Origin: Patellaria atrata CBS 101060
Lineage: Eukaryota > Ascomycota > Dothideomycetes > Patellariales > Patellariaceae
Direction of reading: 5' to 3'
NCBI GenBank assembly: GCA_010093705.1
Contig: MU006097.1
Location: 453,587-517,586, forward strand
Length of the DNA: 64,000 nucleotides
The notes beneath the pieces are model-generated. The model worked only from the letters and a program-made list of their open reading frames with translations. It searched no databases and had not been told where the DNA came from. Both the position numbers and the translations under genes were made by a program. The stretch's first letter is position 1. Each line of letters opens with the position of its first letter. Positions 1 through 13,505 of this stretch are shown here, piece after piece.

Positions 1-35
1 ATGAAGCATAAGAACGTTGACTTATATTATCGACT

Positions 36-3000
36 ATGTTGTCAGCAGCAAAGAGTATGGGTCTACTTCCCGATATGAAGAAAAGGGGGCTATTTTCGAG
101 AAAGACCTCTAGCAATGTATGGCATAAGAAGGTGGAGATGGCGACTAATTGCCACAAACCGATACTGAATGTAGATCTCGCAAAAAATCCAGAATTCCCA
201 TGGACCACCGTTCAAGAAATTACAGAAACATACCTGTCAAGGAAGAAGGAAACATCTTCCTCGGAAAAGCGGGATGCAAAATTGTTGAAGCTTATGCTAA
301 AACACGGAAACCGTGAGGTCGCACTTGCAGCATGTGCACATCTAGTTTCGCCAGAAACTCTGTTGACCTTTATCAAGGGTAACATACATATGAGCCCATA
401 TCAGGCGCCCGCGTATGTAAGATTAATCGCGGTCGCTAGCTATACGAATCCCCTCGCTGTCGACCAAATGGAACTGTCTAGGGCCCGCTCTCTGAATAAG
501 GTCCTAAGTGCGCCGAGTCTCTGGGATATTCTCCCACTTCTGGAAACCGAGGTGGTAGCAAGCTCTTTACTACATCCGCAAATCGTTTTCTATGTTCAAC
601 GAATATTCTCAACCTTTGCTCTTGAACTCGAGACATTGGTCAGCAAAGGACAATGGTATGACGTCCATAATATAAACTCCAACTGGTTACGCATAGTATA
701 CCAGAACCAAATTAATAACTACGCCAGTACCTTACGAGCAGATGTGTTGTTGAATATAGCTCTTCCGTCATGGAAGAAGTATTCAGAATGGAAACCAAAT
801 GTCCAACGTCTTCACAACTGGACAAAATTCTCGGCAGATCAACGAGCCTTGTTTAAAGACGTATTAGCTTTAGAAGGACCTGATATTCTAGAGGGTGTCC
901 AACCAACTCTCCGCGCTGCCCTAGTAGCCCGTCAACAGCGGAGTAACCAACCAGGACTTCGTCATGGTGGCCTTTATCTCGAGTTATCCTCCGGAGCTCA
1001 AACTGGACTTGAAAAACTTTCAGAACGGCTCTGCAAATTTATGGATGATGTTTCAACCCAAAGCAAGTATAGCATGGCTCTTTTAGGCCATTATCTTAAG
1101 AACGGATTCGATTTAAACGCAATAACTCTCTTGGAGGGTGTATTAAAGATTGGGGATAATTGGATTACGGCACGCGTAGTCGAATTCATAAAGTCCACGA
1201 ATAGAGAATCGAACCAAGATATTGAACGTACCATACGCGTAGTTCTAGCGTTAGGACATCCTAAGGCGCGTGATCTGCAGCAGCCTATGTCCCCCCAGAT
1301 CATTCCAATCGTTTCTGGACATATGGAACGCTTAGAAAGAGAATTGATGCCCGGTATTATGGCCCAATACGCGGTGGAAGAAGCTGAGCGGAACCTATAT
1401 GCTTTTGGGTGCAGGGTGAGGTTAGTCGCCTGGATGATACCTTTACTCGATGAGTCCTGGCAGGTTTTATTCAGGAACTGGCCCCTAGCAGAAACCCTAG
1501 AAAGAACACAAACACTTCGAAAAGACTTGGCGAGAATGCAAACGGATGATGCCACACGAATAGTTGGCCTTGTAAATCGTTATTGCCGTAGTAAGCTGAT
1601 CAGACGGCTTCCCACACACCCAAAACATACACTCATTATCGAAGCTTTACTGGACTTGTGGCGTTCTACTCAAGATACCGAACGCCGTTCTTTGGCCGTT
1701 TTTCTAGCTTACACTTCTAGATTCGCTGTCGATGCATGTTGTGCATGCATCAAGTCACTCGAAATGCCGGATAACAATTTTATTACTCAGACAGACCGTT
1801 TACTAGGGCAGCATGATATCACGATTTGTCTTGGACTCGCAAGTCTACTTGCTGAGAGATCCAACTCTTCATCAATTTCGGCTTGGAAGGACTTTCTCCT
1901 TCATATCATCGATGATTTCAAAGGGGATCTCTTGACGTATACGCTGGAGAAATCAGGAGTATCTACGTGGTTCCAGTTTCTGGATGATATAGACCAAGCG
2001 TTTCGGGACACCATCCGCTTAGATACTGAGGATTCCTTAACTACTATTCTAGATCCAGCTCTGCACTTATGGAACATAGAGCTTCTTTCTTATAGGAGTA
2101 TCCTGATCTGCATTGAAGGGTTCGACCACTCGAAGAGCGCTCTATACTGCTTTTTGACAGGCTTTAACAATCCACAAAGAGGTGATCTAGTGGCAATCTT
2201 AGAGCTCCTGAGAATCAATAGTGATGCAGGGATTCTACCTTCATTGGTCACAGTAGTTACCTTTCTTACTACTAATGGTCATAACGCCCAAGTAGTTTCC
2301 GAAGCCCTGTCAGCCATGTTTTTTACCAGACAAGTGTGTTTACGGGAGGCCATTGAAGTTATAGATCTATACCGAAACTACTCCAAAATATTCGCACGCC
2401 TAAGACTTTTTAATTTACTATTGGATACTGAAAGAGTATCAACAGAGACTCATATGCTCGAGCAGATCGGGAAACTGTTATCAATTCAACAGGAGGATGA
2501 TACTGAGCTTACAGAAGAGGAACTAACAGCAGTGATTGCTGATATCACCGACCAATTTGATGCCATCCTGGTGGAAGCTGAGCGACTGGATTCCCTTAGA
2601 ATCTCATGCCAAAACCTTGATTCCAGTAGTACTTCGGAAATGTTGAAGACTCTGGGTATTAAGATACCCTCTGCGCTCGAAGACAGCCTTGGCTCCCTAC
2701 GATACCATTCCTGGAATGTAATGGATCAGATTAGTGAACATGAGGTGGATCTGTATTTCCCACTCACAGAGTTAACACCATTCCAACGCACCGCAATGGG
2801 AATGGGGGAATCAAAGAGTCTTATATTACGTATTACATTAAATTCAATGAATCTTCCTACCAAATACTGCATCCATTCAGAGAACGGCTCAGATAGCTCG
2901 TTAGGGTCGCATTCACAATGGAGGGTGGGAGGGTACATGATCCCGGAAGCCCCTTATTGTGAACAGGTAAAGCTGACAAGGGCTACTTACCAATTGTACC

Positions 3001-3980
3001 GCGACATCTGGAGATATCTCAGCGATGGTTTTACCTCCATAGAAAGAATCTATGCATTGGTATCTACAAAGTTGGGGAGTATGGGCTCAAGTTGTATGGT
3101 CTGTGGAGCGAGCGGAGTCAAACTCTTCCGATCAACAGTATGCACAAACACAACTTGCATACAGACAGCCCTACGTATGGATATTGATATACGGTTGGTC
3201 GATCTCAGGAATGACCCTGCGGTTGTTGATCTTCTAGTGCTGGTCGAATATACAGTAGCAAAATTAGGGACACTGAAACTACTACCAGGGCTTCCCACCA
3301 AATTCCCAGCCAACATCATAAGTACCATTGACAGTCTACCACCAATGGCCTACTTACAACGTTTATCTAGCTTTGGTCTTGCCACCACACTCTCTTCTCA
3401 CCATAGGAACGCGGACGCTGCTTTGACATGGCTCTGCAACACATATCGCGGTTACATTGTTTCCGCAACTGGGAAATTCAGGATTCCAAACATACCACAT
3501 GCTCACCAATTTCTGCTCGCTAGCGCCACACCCGAACTTGAGAGTGCGTGGATGGCAAACTATATCGAAGAGGACAAAACGTCTCGCGTGCTCTTCCATG
3601 GTACTTCCATAGATCGTCTCTACGCAATACTCTGTCAGGGACTCCGCGTCTGCAGTGGGACCGAGCTCCAACGCAACGGTGCTGCGTATGGTAAGGGAGT
3701 CTATATGGCCGAGGAGCCAAGCACATCATGGCCATATGCTAGACTCTCAACTCACAGTTGGAAAAATAGCATTTTCAAGAGTGTGAGGGTGCTTCTGGGG
3801 TGTGAGTTGGCGGGGGAAAGCGTACCTAAAGCTGGGAATATTCATATGATTGAGGATGCGAGTAGGTTGATGGTGAGATATATATTTGTGATGCCGGAGG
3901 AGACAAGAGCGCCGTTGGCAAGCCATTTGACCACGGCGATGATGAGTGTGTTTAATTCGTTGAGGAGTGGAGCCGTGTGA
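36..3980 (+). CDS. PARP-type ADP-ribosyltransferase, 1314 aa as drawn, possibly 5'-partial
   Basis: A long uninterrupted frame ends in a PARP-family catalytic domain. The NAD-binding His lies in LFHGTSIDRLYAILCQGL (His about residue 1188), followed by YGKGVYMAEEPS (Tyr about 1223) and VRYIFVMPEE near the C-terminus. No Glu is visible at the third triad position, which in known families points to mono- rather than poly-ADP-ribosylation (inference). Upstream, near residue 1020, a Cys cluster (CMVC, then CTNTTC) resembles the zinc-like segment preceding the catalytic domain in PARP6/8-like and fungal UBC-PARP proteins; no UBC fold follows. The first ~1000 residues are unrecognised and look helical. 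The ATG at 36 follows an in-frame TGA at 18-20. However, a branch-like TTGAC and a CAG|CAG at 43-48 could be an intron end, so the true N-terminus may lie outside the window. Confidence 0.8.
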   Translation: MLSAAKSMGLLPDMKKRGLFSRKTSSNVWHKKVEMATNCHKPILNVDLAKNPEFPWTTVQEITETYLSRKKETSSSEKRDAKLLKLMLKHGNREVALAACAHLVSPETLLTFIKGNIHMSPYQAPAYVRLIAVASYTNPLAVDQMELSRARSLNKVLSAPSLWDILPLLETEVVASSLLHPQIVFYVQRIFSTFALELETLVSKGQWYDVHNINSNWLRIVYQNQINNYASTLRADVLLNIALPSWKKYSEWKPNVQRLHNWTKFSADQRALFKDVLALEGPDILEGVQPTLRAALVARQQRSNQPGLRHGGLYLELSSGAQTGLEKLSERLCKFMDDVSTQSKYSMALLGHYLKNGFDLNAITLLEGVLKIGDNWITARVVEFIKSTNRESNQDIERTIRVVLALGHPKARDLQQPMSPQIIPIVSGHMERLERELMPGIMAQYAVEEAERNLYAFGCRVRLVAWMIPLLDESWQVLFRNWPLAETLERTQTLRKDLARMQTDDATRIVGLVNRYCRSKLIRRLPTHPKHTLIIEALLDLWRSTQDTERRSLAVFLAYTSRFAVDACCACIKSLEMPDNNFITQTDRLLGQHDITICLGLASLLAERSNSSSISAWKDFLLHIIDDFKGDLLTYTLEKSGVSTWFQFLDDIDQAFRDTIRLDTEDSLTTILDPALHLWNIELLSYRSILICIEGFDHSKSALYCFLTGFNNPQRGDLVAILELLRINSDAGILPSLVTVVTFLTTNGHNAQVVSEALSAMFFTRQVCLREAIEVIDLYRNYSKIFARLRLFNLLLDTERVSTETHMLEQIGKLLSIQQEDDTELTEEELTAVIADITDQFDAILVEAERLDSLRISCQNLDSSSTSEMLKTLGIKIPSALEDSLGSLRYHSWNVMDQISEHEVDLYFPLTELTPFQRTAMGMGESKSLILRITLNSMNLPTKYCIHSENGSDSSLGSHSQWRVGGYMIPEAPYCEQVKLTRATYQLYRDIWRYLSDGFTSIERIYALVSTKLGSMGSSCMVCGASGVKLFRSTVCTNTTCIQTALRMDIDIRLVDLRNDPAVVDLLVLVEYTVAKLGTLKLLPGLPTKFPANIISTIDSLPPMAYLQRLSSFGLATTLSSHHRNADAALTWLCNTYRGYIVSATGKFRIPNIPHAHQFLLASATPELESAWMANYIEEDKTSRVLFHGTSIDRLYAILCQGLRVCSGTELQRNGAAYGKGVYMAEEPSTSWPYARLSTHSWKNSIFKSVRVLLGCELAGESVPKAGNIHMIEDASRLMVRYIFVMPEETRAPLASHLTTAMMSVFNSLRSGAV

Positions 3981-4796
3981 TGGGGGAAGGGGGAAGGGGG
4001 AACGAAAGCGAAAGGGATATCTCGTCATAGAGAAAGTGTGAACAACTACTTGAAAGATATGTTGGACTTGTGTGAATATGGGAAATTTTGGGCTGATATT
4101 AACTATTTCAGCTGTTTTCAAGTTTTTTCTTTTTACCATACGTTGAAGATATTTGCGTAGTGGAAATGCTTTTTGCAACCCAGAGACAATAGTGAAATGA
4201 AATACTCCTCATAGATGATTTATTCTATATATTAAAACAGTTGAATTACAGAGTACAACCCACTTTGCTCTGAAGGAAAGCAGGGTCAATTACAATGGCA
4301 TACTGTTCTTACTGCTGAACGTTTCGATACTATATCATTGATAATATCATTCATAAACCTTCAATGTTTGGTGGTTTCATGTATAGGGGATATTTCAACA
4401 CGGTGTCTTAAAATTGGTGTAATCAAGTGAATCATTGTTAAGGAAATCTCCGGACTTCGATTTGGTTCCATCACACACGTATCCAGGCTGCAGTGGCGGC
4501 GTGTACAGTACAAAAATACGGGGGCCTTGAAGTGTGTCGGTGGAACATCGGTTTGCGGAGCACTAGGTCATCTTCTCTCAGTCGACTTCGCGACTTCTAT
4601 CAAATTCAACTCAAGCTTCTATTCCTTCCCTTTAGAAACTCTCCTCCACATCCTCCACTCTCGCTTCTGCATCCTCTCGCATCAACTTGCGAGCGTGGAG
4701 ATCAAAAGCTCTTCTTCAGCGGCTACGAATCGACCGTAGAAGGATTTCAAACACAACTCAACCGCTCTCACATTCTCCGAAGCTCACTTTGCAATC
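3981..4796. promoter_or_regulatory. PARP 3' flank and CDC48 promoter/5' UTR
   Basis: No gene is supported here. The last ~330 bases before the CDC48 ATG are pyrimidine-rich (CTCC/TCTTC runs), as in fungal 5' UTRs of highly expressed genes. The first ~60 bases after the PARP stop are strongly G-rich. Confidence 0.5.
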
Positions 4797-7508
<2,712 letters not shown>

Positions 7509-8134
7509 GGATTCTTGGTATTATATGGGGTCTCTGGTACAGGTATCATGTTCACATTTCCATTCTTCAATGGTGAATGGGGTTAGGCTTCAGATAGACA
7601 GATATCCGTGTTCTTCCAGTGCGTGTTATCTAAACACTGCGTCAACACCTACTTTGGGACGACTTTGGAGGGCGGCTACGTTAATGCACGATGAGGAAAT
7701 GTTGGGTTGATATGCGGAGAAGGGGACAAGGTCTCATGGTTTAATAACTATGATCCGGGCGTGAAATGGGCTTAGAATGTGTAGAGAATTAAATTACAGT
7801 ATTCAATGAGAAATAAACGCCAAAGTTATTCGAGAGTCTAATAAGCTATATATGATGCTGGTGATGGGAGTTCTGACCATCGAGATGTAGATTTTATTCC
7901 TTGCCAAGACAACTGTCAAGGTGTCGAAACAAATATGCGATTGATTCTGGCTATTAAACTACCCTCTACTCTTTGAGGTGCCTTCTAATCACAAACACCG
8001 CTTTTCGCAAACCCTCTATCTTCAATCTCTTGCAAAATCCGATGTGTTTCTTAAGCTTGCTAACTTTCCACCGTGCGACTTCCCTTCAACATCGCTCCCG
8101 CTGGCCCACCTGATACAAACATCTTCACCTTACA
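7509..8134. promoter_or_regulatory. CDC48 3' UTR and promoter of the Ubp1-like gene
   Basis: AATAAA at 7812-7817 is a plausible polyadenylation signal for CDC48. The stretch 7960-8134 is pyrimidine-rich and leads into the next start codon. No other gene is seen. Confidence 0.45.
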
Positions 8135-10423
8135 ATGATTCCAAACGAGAGGCTCGTTTTCTCTCATAAATATCATGAAACCCCACAAGAATCGTTTTCG
8201 CTAGGTGCTGCGCTGGCAGGTCTGCTAATTACGTTATACACTGGTTACTACGTTGCCACATATCTGAATTTCCCTTTTAAGCTTTTGCGAGAATACTTTT
8301 GGAACTGTGTGGTATACATCATACCCGCACGCCTCATATTTTCCATGGATAACTCTGGACCCCGCCAAGATGACTCTGAGTATGCGCAAAGGAGGTATAC
8401 AGCCAAGAGTGACGGTCTCAAACGGATCTTTGGCTTAAAGGGAAATATCATGAAGGGAATGCAAGGTGATAACACTCTGAGAGGTATCGGTATGCTATTG
8501 AAAGGAACAAAACCAAATACCCCACCGGGTTTAGGGAACTACGATAACTCCTGCTACCAGAATAGCGTCATACAGGTATGAGTTATGTCTTGAGCTCCAG
8601 CTACACAGATCTAACATCATCTTCAGGGTCTAGCAGCTCTACCTTCCATGAAAGCGTTTCTATCGGCTATAACAATACAGTTCCCTAACCTGCTTGCGGA
8701 TTCCACAAATGGAGCGCTTTACGATACAATAAACAAGCTTAACGATCCTACGAACCATGGACAAAGGCTCTGGACACCATCGAAGCTTAAGAGCATGAGT
8801 AGTTGGATGCAACAGGATGCCCAAGAATATTTTTCCAAGCTACTTGATGATGTGGATAAAGAGATAATACGATCTGCAAGCTCCATAAATCGTAGGTCTG
8901 GTATTGAAGCGGTAAGCAAAGAGCGTGGGTTAGCACCAAATGATGAGAAGATTTCAGCGAAAGGCATGGACAGAGACCTGCTACAAAACCCGTTAGATGG
9001 ATTACTTGCGCAACGTGTCGGATGTACTAGATGCGGCTATTCAGAAGGTCTATCGATGATTCCATTCAACTGCCTTACCGTTCCGCTCGGAAGAGACTAT
9101 CTATATGATATCAGAGATTGTCTTGTCGAGTATACGGATTTAGAGCTTATTGAAGGCGTGGAATGCGTTAAGTGTACGTTGCTTAAAACCGAGGAGAGCC
9201 TGGATCGTCTGCTAAGCAATGCGACGTCTGAAAATCTTCGTAACTCGGTACAGAATCGGTTGAAAACAGTCCGGGAAGCTTTGGATGAGGAAGACTTCGC
9301 AGACAATACACTTGTGAAGAATTGCCAAATTCCGAAGAAGAACTGGATATCAAGCCAGAAGTCGAGACAAGCTGTAGTGGCGCGACCACCAAAGTCTCTT
9401 GTGATTCATGTCAATCGAAGTGTGTTTGATGAATATACCGGAGCTCAAATGAAGAATAATGCACAAGTTCAATTTCCCAAAACCCTTGATATGCGGCCAT
9501 GGTGTCTAGGAAAGGATCTCCAGTCTACAGAGAAGAAGAATGTAGAAGGATGGTCAATGGATCCAACAGAATCTATGTTACCTAGCGACGAGAGTCTTGA
9601 TGGGTTATCGAAAGTACCATACGAGCTACGAGCTGTTGTTACACACTTTGGGAGACACGAAAATGGCCATTATGTGTGCTACAGGAAACATCCTCTCACA
9701 ACAATTGAGCTAAAAGAATCAGATTTAGGCGACGAAGGACTAGAAAAAAAGTCCAAGGAGCCCTATCAGACGGAGCGATGGTGGAGGTTAAGTGATGATG
9801 ATGTCTCTCCTGTAACTGAACAGGATGTGCTTGCGAGAGGCAACGTCTTCATGCTGTTCTACGAGCAAATTCCTTTACTTACAAAACCCACCGAAGCCGA
9901 AACCGAAACTGCTCAATTACCGAATGATGATCTTGTCTCCAGCTCGGAAGCCGCCGCATCAGTTCCGGAAATTAGTACTGATCAAGTGGAAATATTCTCT
10001 GATGAATCCGAACAAGACACTGGAGATAGCGAGAGCGAACTTGGGGATATGGTTCCAGACCTTCAAACCCCAAGTAGTGCCATCGGTTCCGGTAGTATTC
10101 GTGAGATCCTACCGGACTTAGAGGACGCAGCGTCCGTGGCTTTACCGATTTATGATGATGATTCCCGCTTAGAGGACGCAGCATCAGTTGCTTTACCGAC
10201 TGATGATGATGATTCTGAGTCAGAGGACGCAGCGTCCGTTGCTTTACCGACCGATGATGAGGATTCCGACTTAGAGATTCCTCAAACACCCCAGCGCAAG
10301 CCTACTCCACCTACAGCTCCCTCGATTCCTCCTTCCGTGACGAGACAGGTCCGTATGCGGACGAGCAATGACTTCCATAAAGATGATTCTTTCTCGTCAC
10401 TACCTATGGTTGCGGCAACCTAA
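8135..10423 (+). CDS. Membrane-anchored ubiquitin-specific protease, Ubp1-like, 745 aa
   Basis: A USP/UCH cysteine deubiquitinase. Exons 8135-8575 and 8627-10423 join in phase 0 inside the Cys box, which reads GLGNYDNSCYQNSVIQGLA across the junction (catalytic Cys about residue 140). The QQDAQEYFSKLLDD segment, two zinc-type CxxC pairs (CTRC, CVKC) and the His box HFGRHENGHYVCYRKH followed by WWRLSDDDVSPV complete the domain. Hydrophobic stretches near residues 20-40 and 50-65 suggest an N-terminal membrane anchor, as in yeast Ubp1. The Cys box departs from the usual GNTC (here DNSC). The tail is acidic and holds three 17-residue repeats. It lies 626 bp downstream of CDC48 on the same strand. 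Confidence 0.9.
10118..10270 (+). repeat. Three tandem 51-bp units coding a 17-aa acidic repeat
   Basis: The unit encodes LEDAASVALP followed by an Asp-rich T/IxDDDDS segment. The three copies are in frame, ungapped and differ at a few bases. They lie in the disordered tail of the deubiquitinase. Confidence 0.9.
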
Positions 10424-10875
10424 TAGGTCATCTAGGCGTTTATGGGCTTGGAGGTTATGCTGGTATCCAGCTGTCTTACTATCTTTATGGTATGTGATGG
10501 AATACTGGAATGTTATTGCTGGGTGGTGAGAGCCGCATCACTGATTTTGATATTGGCGGCATTTTTAGGTGTTTTGGATAAGTGGCGCATTGGGAAGCCC
10601 ATGATTCCTCTAGGGAAGCTTTTGTTAATAATCCTTAAATCAATTCACGAAATCCAATTAATCCCTACCTGCTAATATTGATACGCTGAGATTAAATTAT
10701 GCCTTGTCCCATAAAAATACGATTGATATCTGTTTGCTAATCTCCGTGAACTTATATTCTAAACCCCCCCGCCATAGCTCCATGATAGCTTCAACCTCAA
10801 CCCAACCCAGAACCACAAAAACACACAAAATTACAACAACTATCCCAAATTCCCAGGACCAGCTCACCCACTACA
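10424..10875. promoter_or_regulatory. Intergenic, TRS31 promoter/5' UTR
   Basis: No gene is seen. The last ~100 bases are C/A-rich (AACCC, ACACA runs), resembling an unstructured 5' leader. Confidence 0.4.
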
Positions 10876-11813
10876 ATGGCCACTCCTCACTCACTACATC
10901 ATGAGGGACCCCAAAAACCGCCACCTTCCACCACCCTTCCCCTCCGTCAGCACCCACAACAACAACCGCAACCCACCCAGCAAACCGTACAGGCGCTCCC
11001 CGTCCAGCCTGCCACCGGCCTGCGCTACCCCTCCAGCAAAAAGACCATATACGACCGAAATATCAACAGGAGCAAGACGGCGGAGCTGAGCAGAGCCGCG
11101 TTCGCGTACCTCTTCATCGAGATGATCGGGTACGCGCAACGGAGGGTGAAGGGTGTTGCGGATTTGGAAAAACGGTGTGTAGACTGTGTAGACCCATCTA
11201 TCCCTCAAAAAAAAAAAACCCTAAATTCCAAAGAAGAAATACAGCTTGGTTACCATTCCCGCGATATCATATTCACCCTCCCTATTCTCTTTTTTTTTTT
11301 TCTGTTGGGGGGGGGGGGAGGCAGAGGGGGTTTGATAACTAACGTTTCCCCCCCAACAGACTCAACGAAGCAGGCCAACCGCTCGGTCACCGCCTCCTCC
11401 CACTCCTCCTCCACCGCCTCCCTTCCCCCCCACCGCGCCCAACCCGGATCCTGCCCCTGCTCCAATTCATCACAACAACACTCTGGCGGCACCTCTTCGG
11501 CCGACCAGCAGACACGCTCGAGCGCTCCGCCGCCAACGCCGCAGAGTACATGATCAGCGACAACGAACCCCTCGTCAGCCAGTACATATCCGTACCGCGG
11601 GAGATGGGGAATTTCAACGCTGGGGCCTTCGTGGCGGGGGTCATTGAGGGCGTTTGTGTGGGTGCGGGGTTTGAGGTCGAGGGGGTTACGGCGCACGGGG
11701 TCGCGGAGCAGGGGGGAGGGGAAGGGGGGATGTGGCCGGGGAAAACGGTGTTTTTGATTAGATTTTGTGCGGGGGTTTTGGAGAGGGAGGAGGGGCTTGG
11801 GAAGGGGATGTAG
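10876..11813 (+). CDS. TRS31: TRAPP complex subunit Trs31/TRAPPC5, 250 aa, two exons
   Basis: A BET3-family subunit of the TRAPP tethering complexes, which activate Ypt1/Rab GTPases at the Golgi. Exons 10876-11174 and 11360-11813. The join gives DLEKRLNEAGQPLGHRLLPL, the typical family sequence, preceded by SKKTIYDRNINRSKTAELSR and followed by LWRHLFGRPADTLERS and YMISDNEPLVSQYISVPR. The first ~45 residues are a Pro/Gln-rich extension. The 185-nt intron is unusually long for this window and full of homopolymers. The C-terminal codons are extremely G-rich while the 5' half is C-rich. Confidence 0.93.
11175..11359 (+). other. TRS31 intron with A, T and G homopolymers
   Basis: Donor GTGTGT, acceptor CAACAG. 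It contains an A run near 11207-11218, a T run at 11290-11301 and a G run at 11307-11318. These are slippage-prone and could be misassembled in length. Confidence 0.8.
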
Positions 11814-12646
11814 GGGGGCCGGGGAGGGCGAAGGGGGGTGGGGGATAGAGGCATGGGAGGGAGTTTTGTGCATTTTGGGGCGTTGGGAGTATGATATAAG
11901 AGCGTGGTATAGTCGGGTTGGGCGAGGGGTAGAATGGGGATTTTGTCATTTCCGATGTGTTTTTAACCACGCGTCTACCGATCGATAGGAGCAAGGGAAT
12001 ATTTGCAGTGCCAGCGAGTTATGAGGAGTCTCACGTCCCAGTATAGACCTGATAGAACTACATATCACGACCTCATACCCCAACCCCATTCGAACGTACG
12101 TATGGACAGAATCACCATCTCGCCAACCGAACCTCAAAACTAGAAAGACGCGCAACCACTTACAGTAGTTTTATGGGTTGCAGGAAACACCCCCGTTCCC
12201 TTGACTCCCCCCTCTCTATGAAAATAGCGTACTTAAGCAACTAAACACAGTTTTACCTGGAAAATTCTCCTTCCCTGCTTAGTAGCTATATAGTCCTGGC
12301 TTGGACATGGGTGGGCTGGAGGAGTTCTGATATTTGTGGGTTTGGGGGTCGGGTGTTCGGGTTGAGTAACGGGTTCACGGGGCTGAGTGAAGTGATTGAG
12401 GTGACGAGCTTTTTACTTGTGAGATTTTGGCGCAGGGGGGTTGATGTTGTCTGTACAAAAGCCCAGAGACTCAGTATCATATCAGTAGAGATTGAAAGAA
12501 AATTATAGCCAAGTGAAGTTTTGGAGATTGATCTATTTCGTTAGACGGAATCGTTGACTGCGTATCTAGAGGAAGCTACCACCGTAACACCGTGTGGATT
12601 CTCCCATATTCGGGGCAAAGTGAGTTGGATATCTTGAGCTGTCGAG
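11814..12646. other. Intergenic, no gene seen
   Basis: The region starts as the strongly G-rich tail of the TRS31 island (to about 11940), then becomes ordinary AT-richer DNA. Short frames on both strands resemble no family. Confidence 0.4.
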
Positions 12647-13505
12647 CTACATCTTCGACACCCGTGTGGAAACCCAAAAATTATCATAGATCTCTATGAT
12701 ACTACCGTAAAGTTCCTTTTCTTTGTTAAAACCTCTCCCCTCCACTAAGAGCAAAACTGCCCGGCCCAGCTCCCACATTACGGCTTCGAATGAAGGATGG
12801 CGAGGATCTCCGATCTGATCGACAGCCGGTCGAATCATATTAAATCGCACCCCGTGCGCGTTTATGAACGTTGGTGCTAGTGTCTGCGCAAAGTCGAGGA
12901 TCCATCGTTGAGCCTCATTCTACTGTGGACAATCTTTTGGAACCTCAATTCCGAAACCACCGTGCGCAACCAGAAAATTCCTACTACCCTCCGACGTGTC
13001 GGATGAGAGGCAGAAGTAATGTTTGGCCAGCTGAGCGGTCCATTTGAAAACATTCAAGTCCATGTGTACCTTCAGGTTACGTGTGATGTCATCTGCATTG
13101 GGTTTGTCGCAACTTGAACGGGATTCTTCGGAAGTGGAGCAGCCGGAAACACTTATAAGGCCTGTATTGACTAGGACGAGATCGATACATCCTGTTTCAT
13201 GGAAAACTTCCCGGAAAGAATAAGAGAGAGAATCGAAAGATATCGGGCATTTAGCGTGGGAACCGGGAGATTTGGGTTTCATATATTTATTATCCACGCG
13301 GTATAATGAGCTGTATCCATCTATATCGTAAGGGGCTTCTGGACCTATAAGGAGTGCATGTACGTCCCAGCTTTCGCCAGATTCGGCAATGGCAGCGGTG
13401 ACGGTGTTGCAGACGGTAGATGCTAAGCCGAGTTAGATGACATAGGAGAAGAATTAGGGACTGGAAATACGCACTGGCGACGATGACAGCAACCTCAGTC
13501 ACCAT
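12647..13505 (-). pseudogene. Broken short-chain dehydrogenase/reductase (SDR)
   Basis: Exons 13475-13505 and 12647-13422 (52-nt intron with donor GTGCGT and acceptor TTAG) give an SDR-like protein: MVTEVAVIVAT.. at the start, then CIDLVLVNTGLIS, LDVNVF-like MDLNVFKWTAQLAKHYF, and after a stop HGVRFNMIRPAVDQ. One frame continues on both sides of a TAG at 12920-12922. By alignment from memory to SDR proteins (..PQYxASKHG..LAP), this TAG falls where the catalytic Tyr should be, and the catalytic Lys four residues later is Gln. The Gly-rich cofactor motif (TGxxxGxG) is also absent from the first exon junction. All three features argue for an inactive relic; a mis-set intron is the main alternative. 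Confidence 0.7.

Noticed and set aside
11250-11873. Long Pro/Ser-rich frames on - opposite TRS31
   Set aside because: Shadow frames caused by the GC-rich, skewed composition of TRS31.
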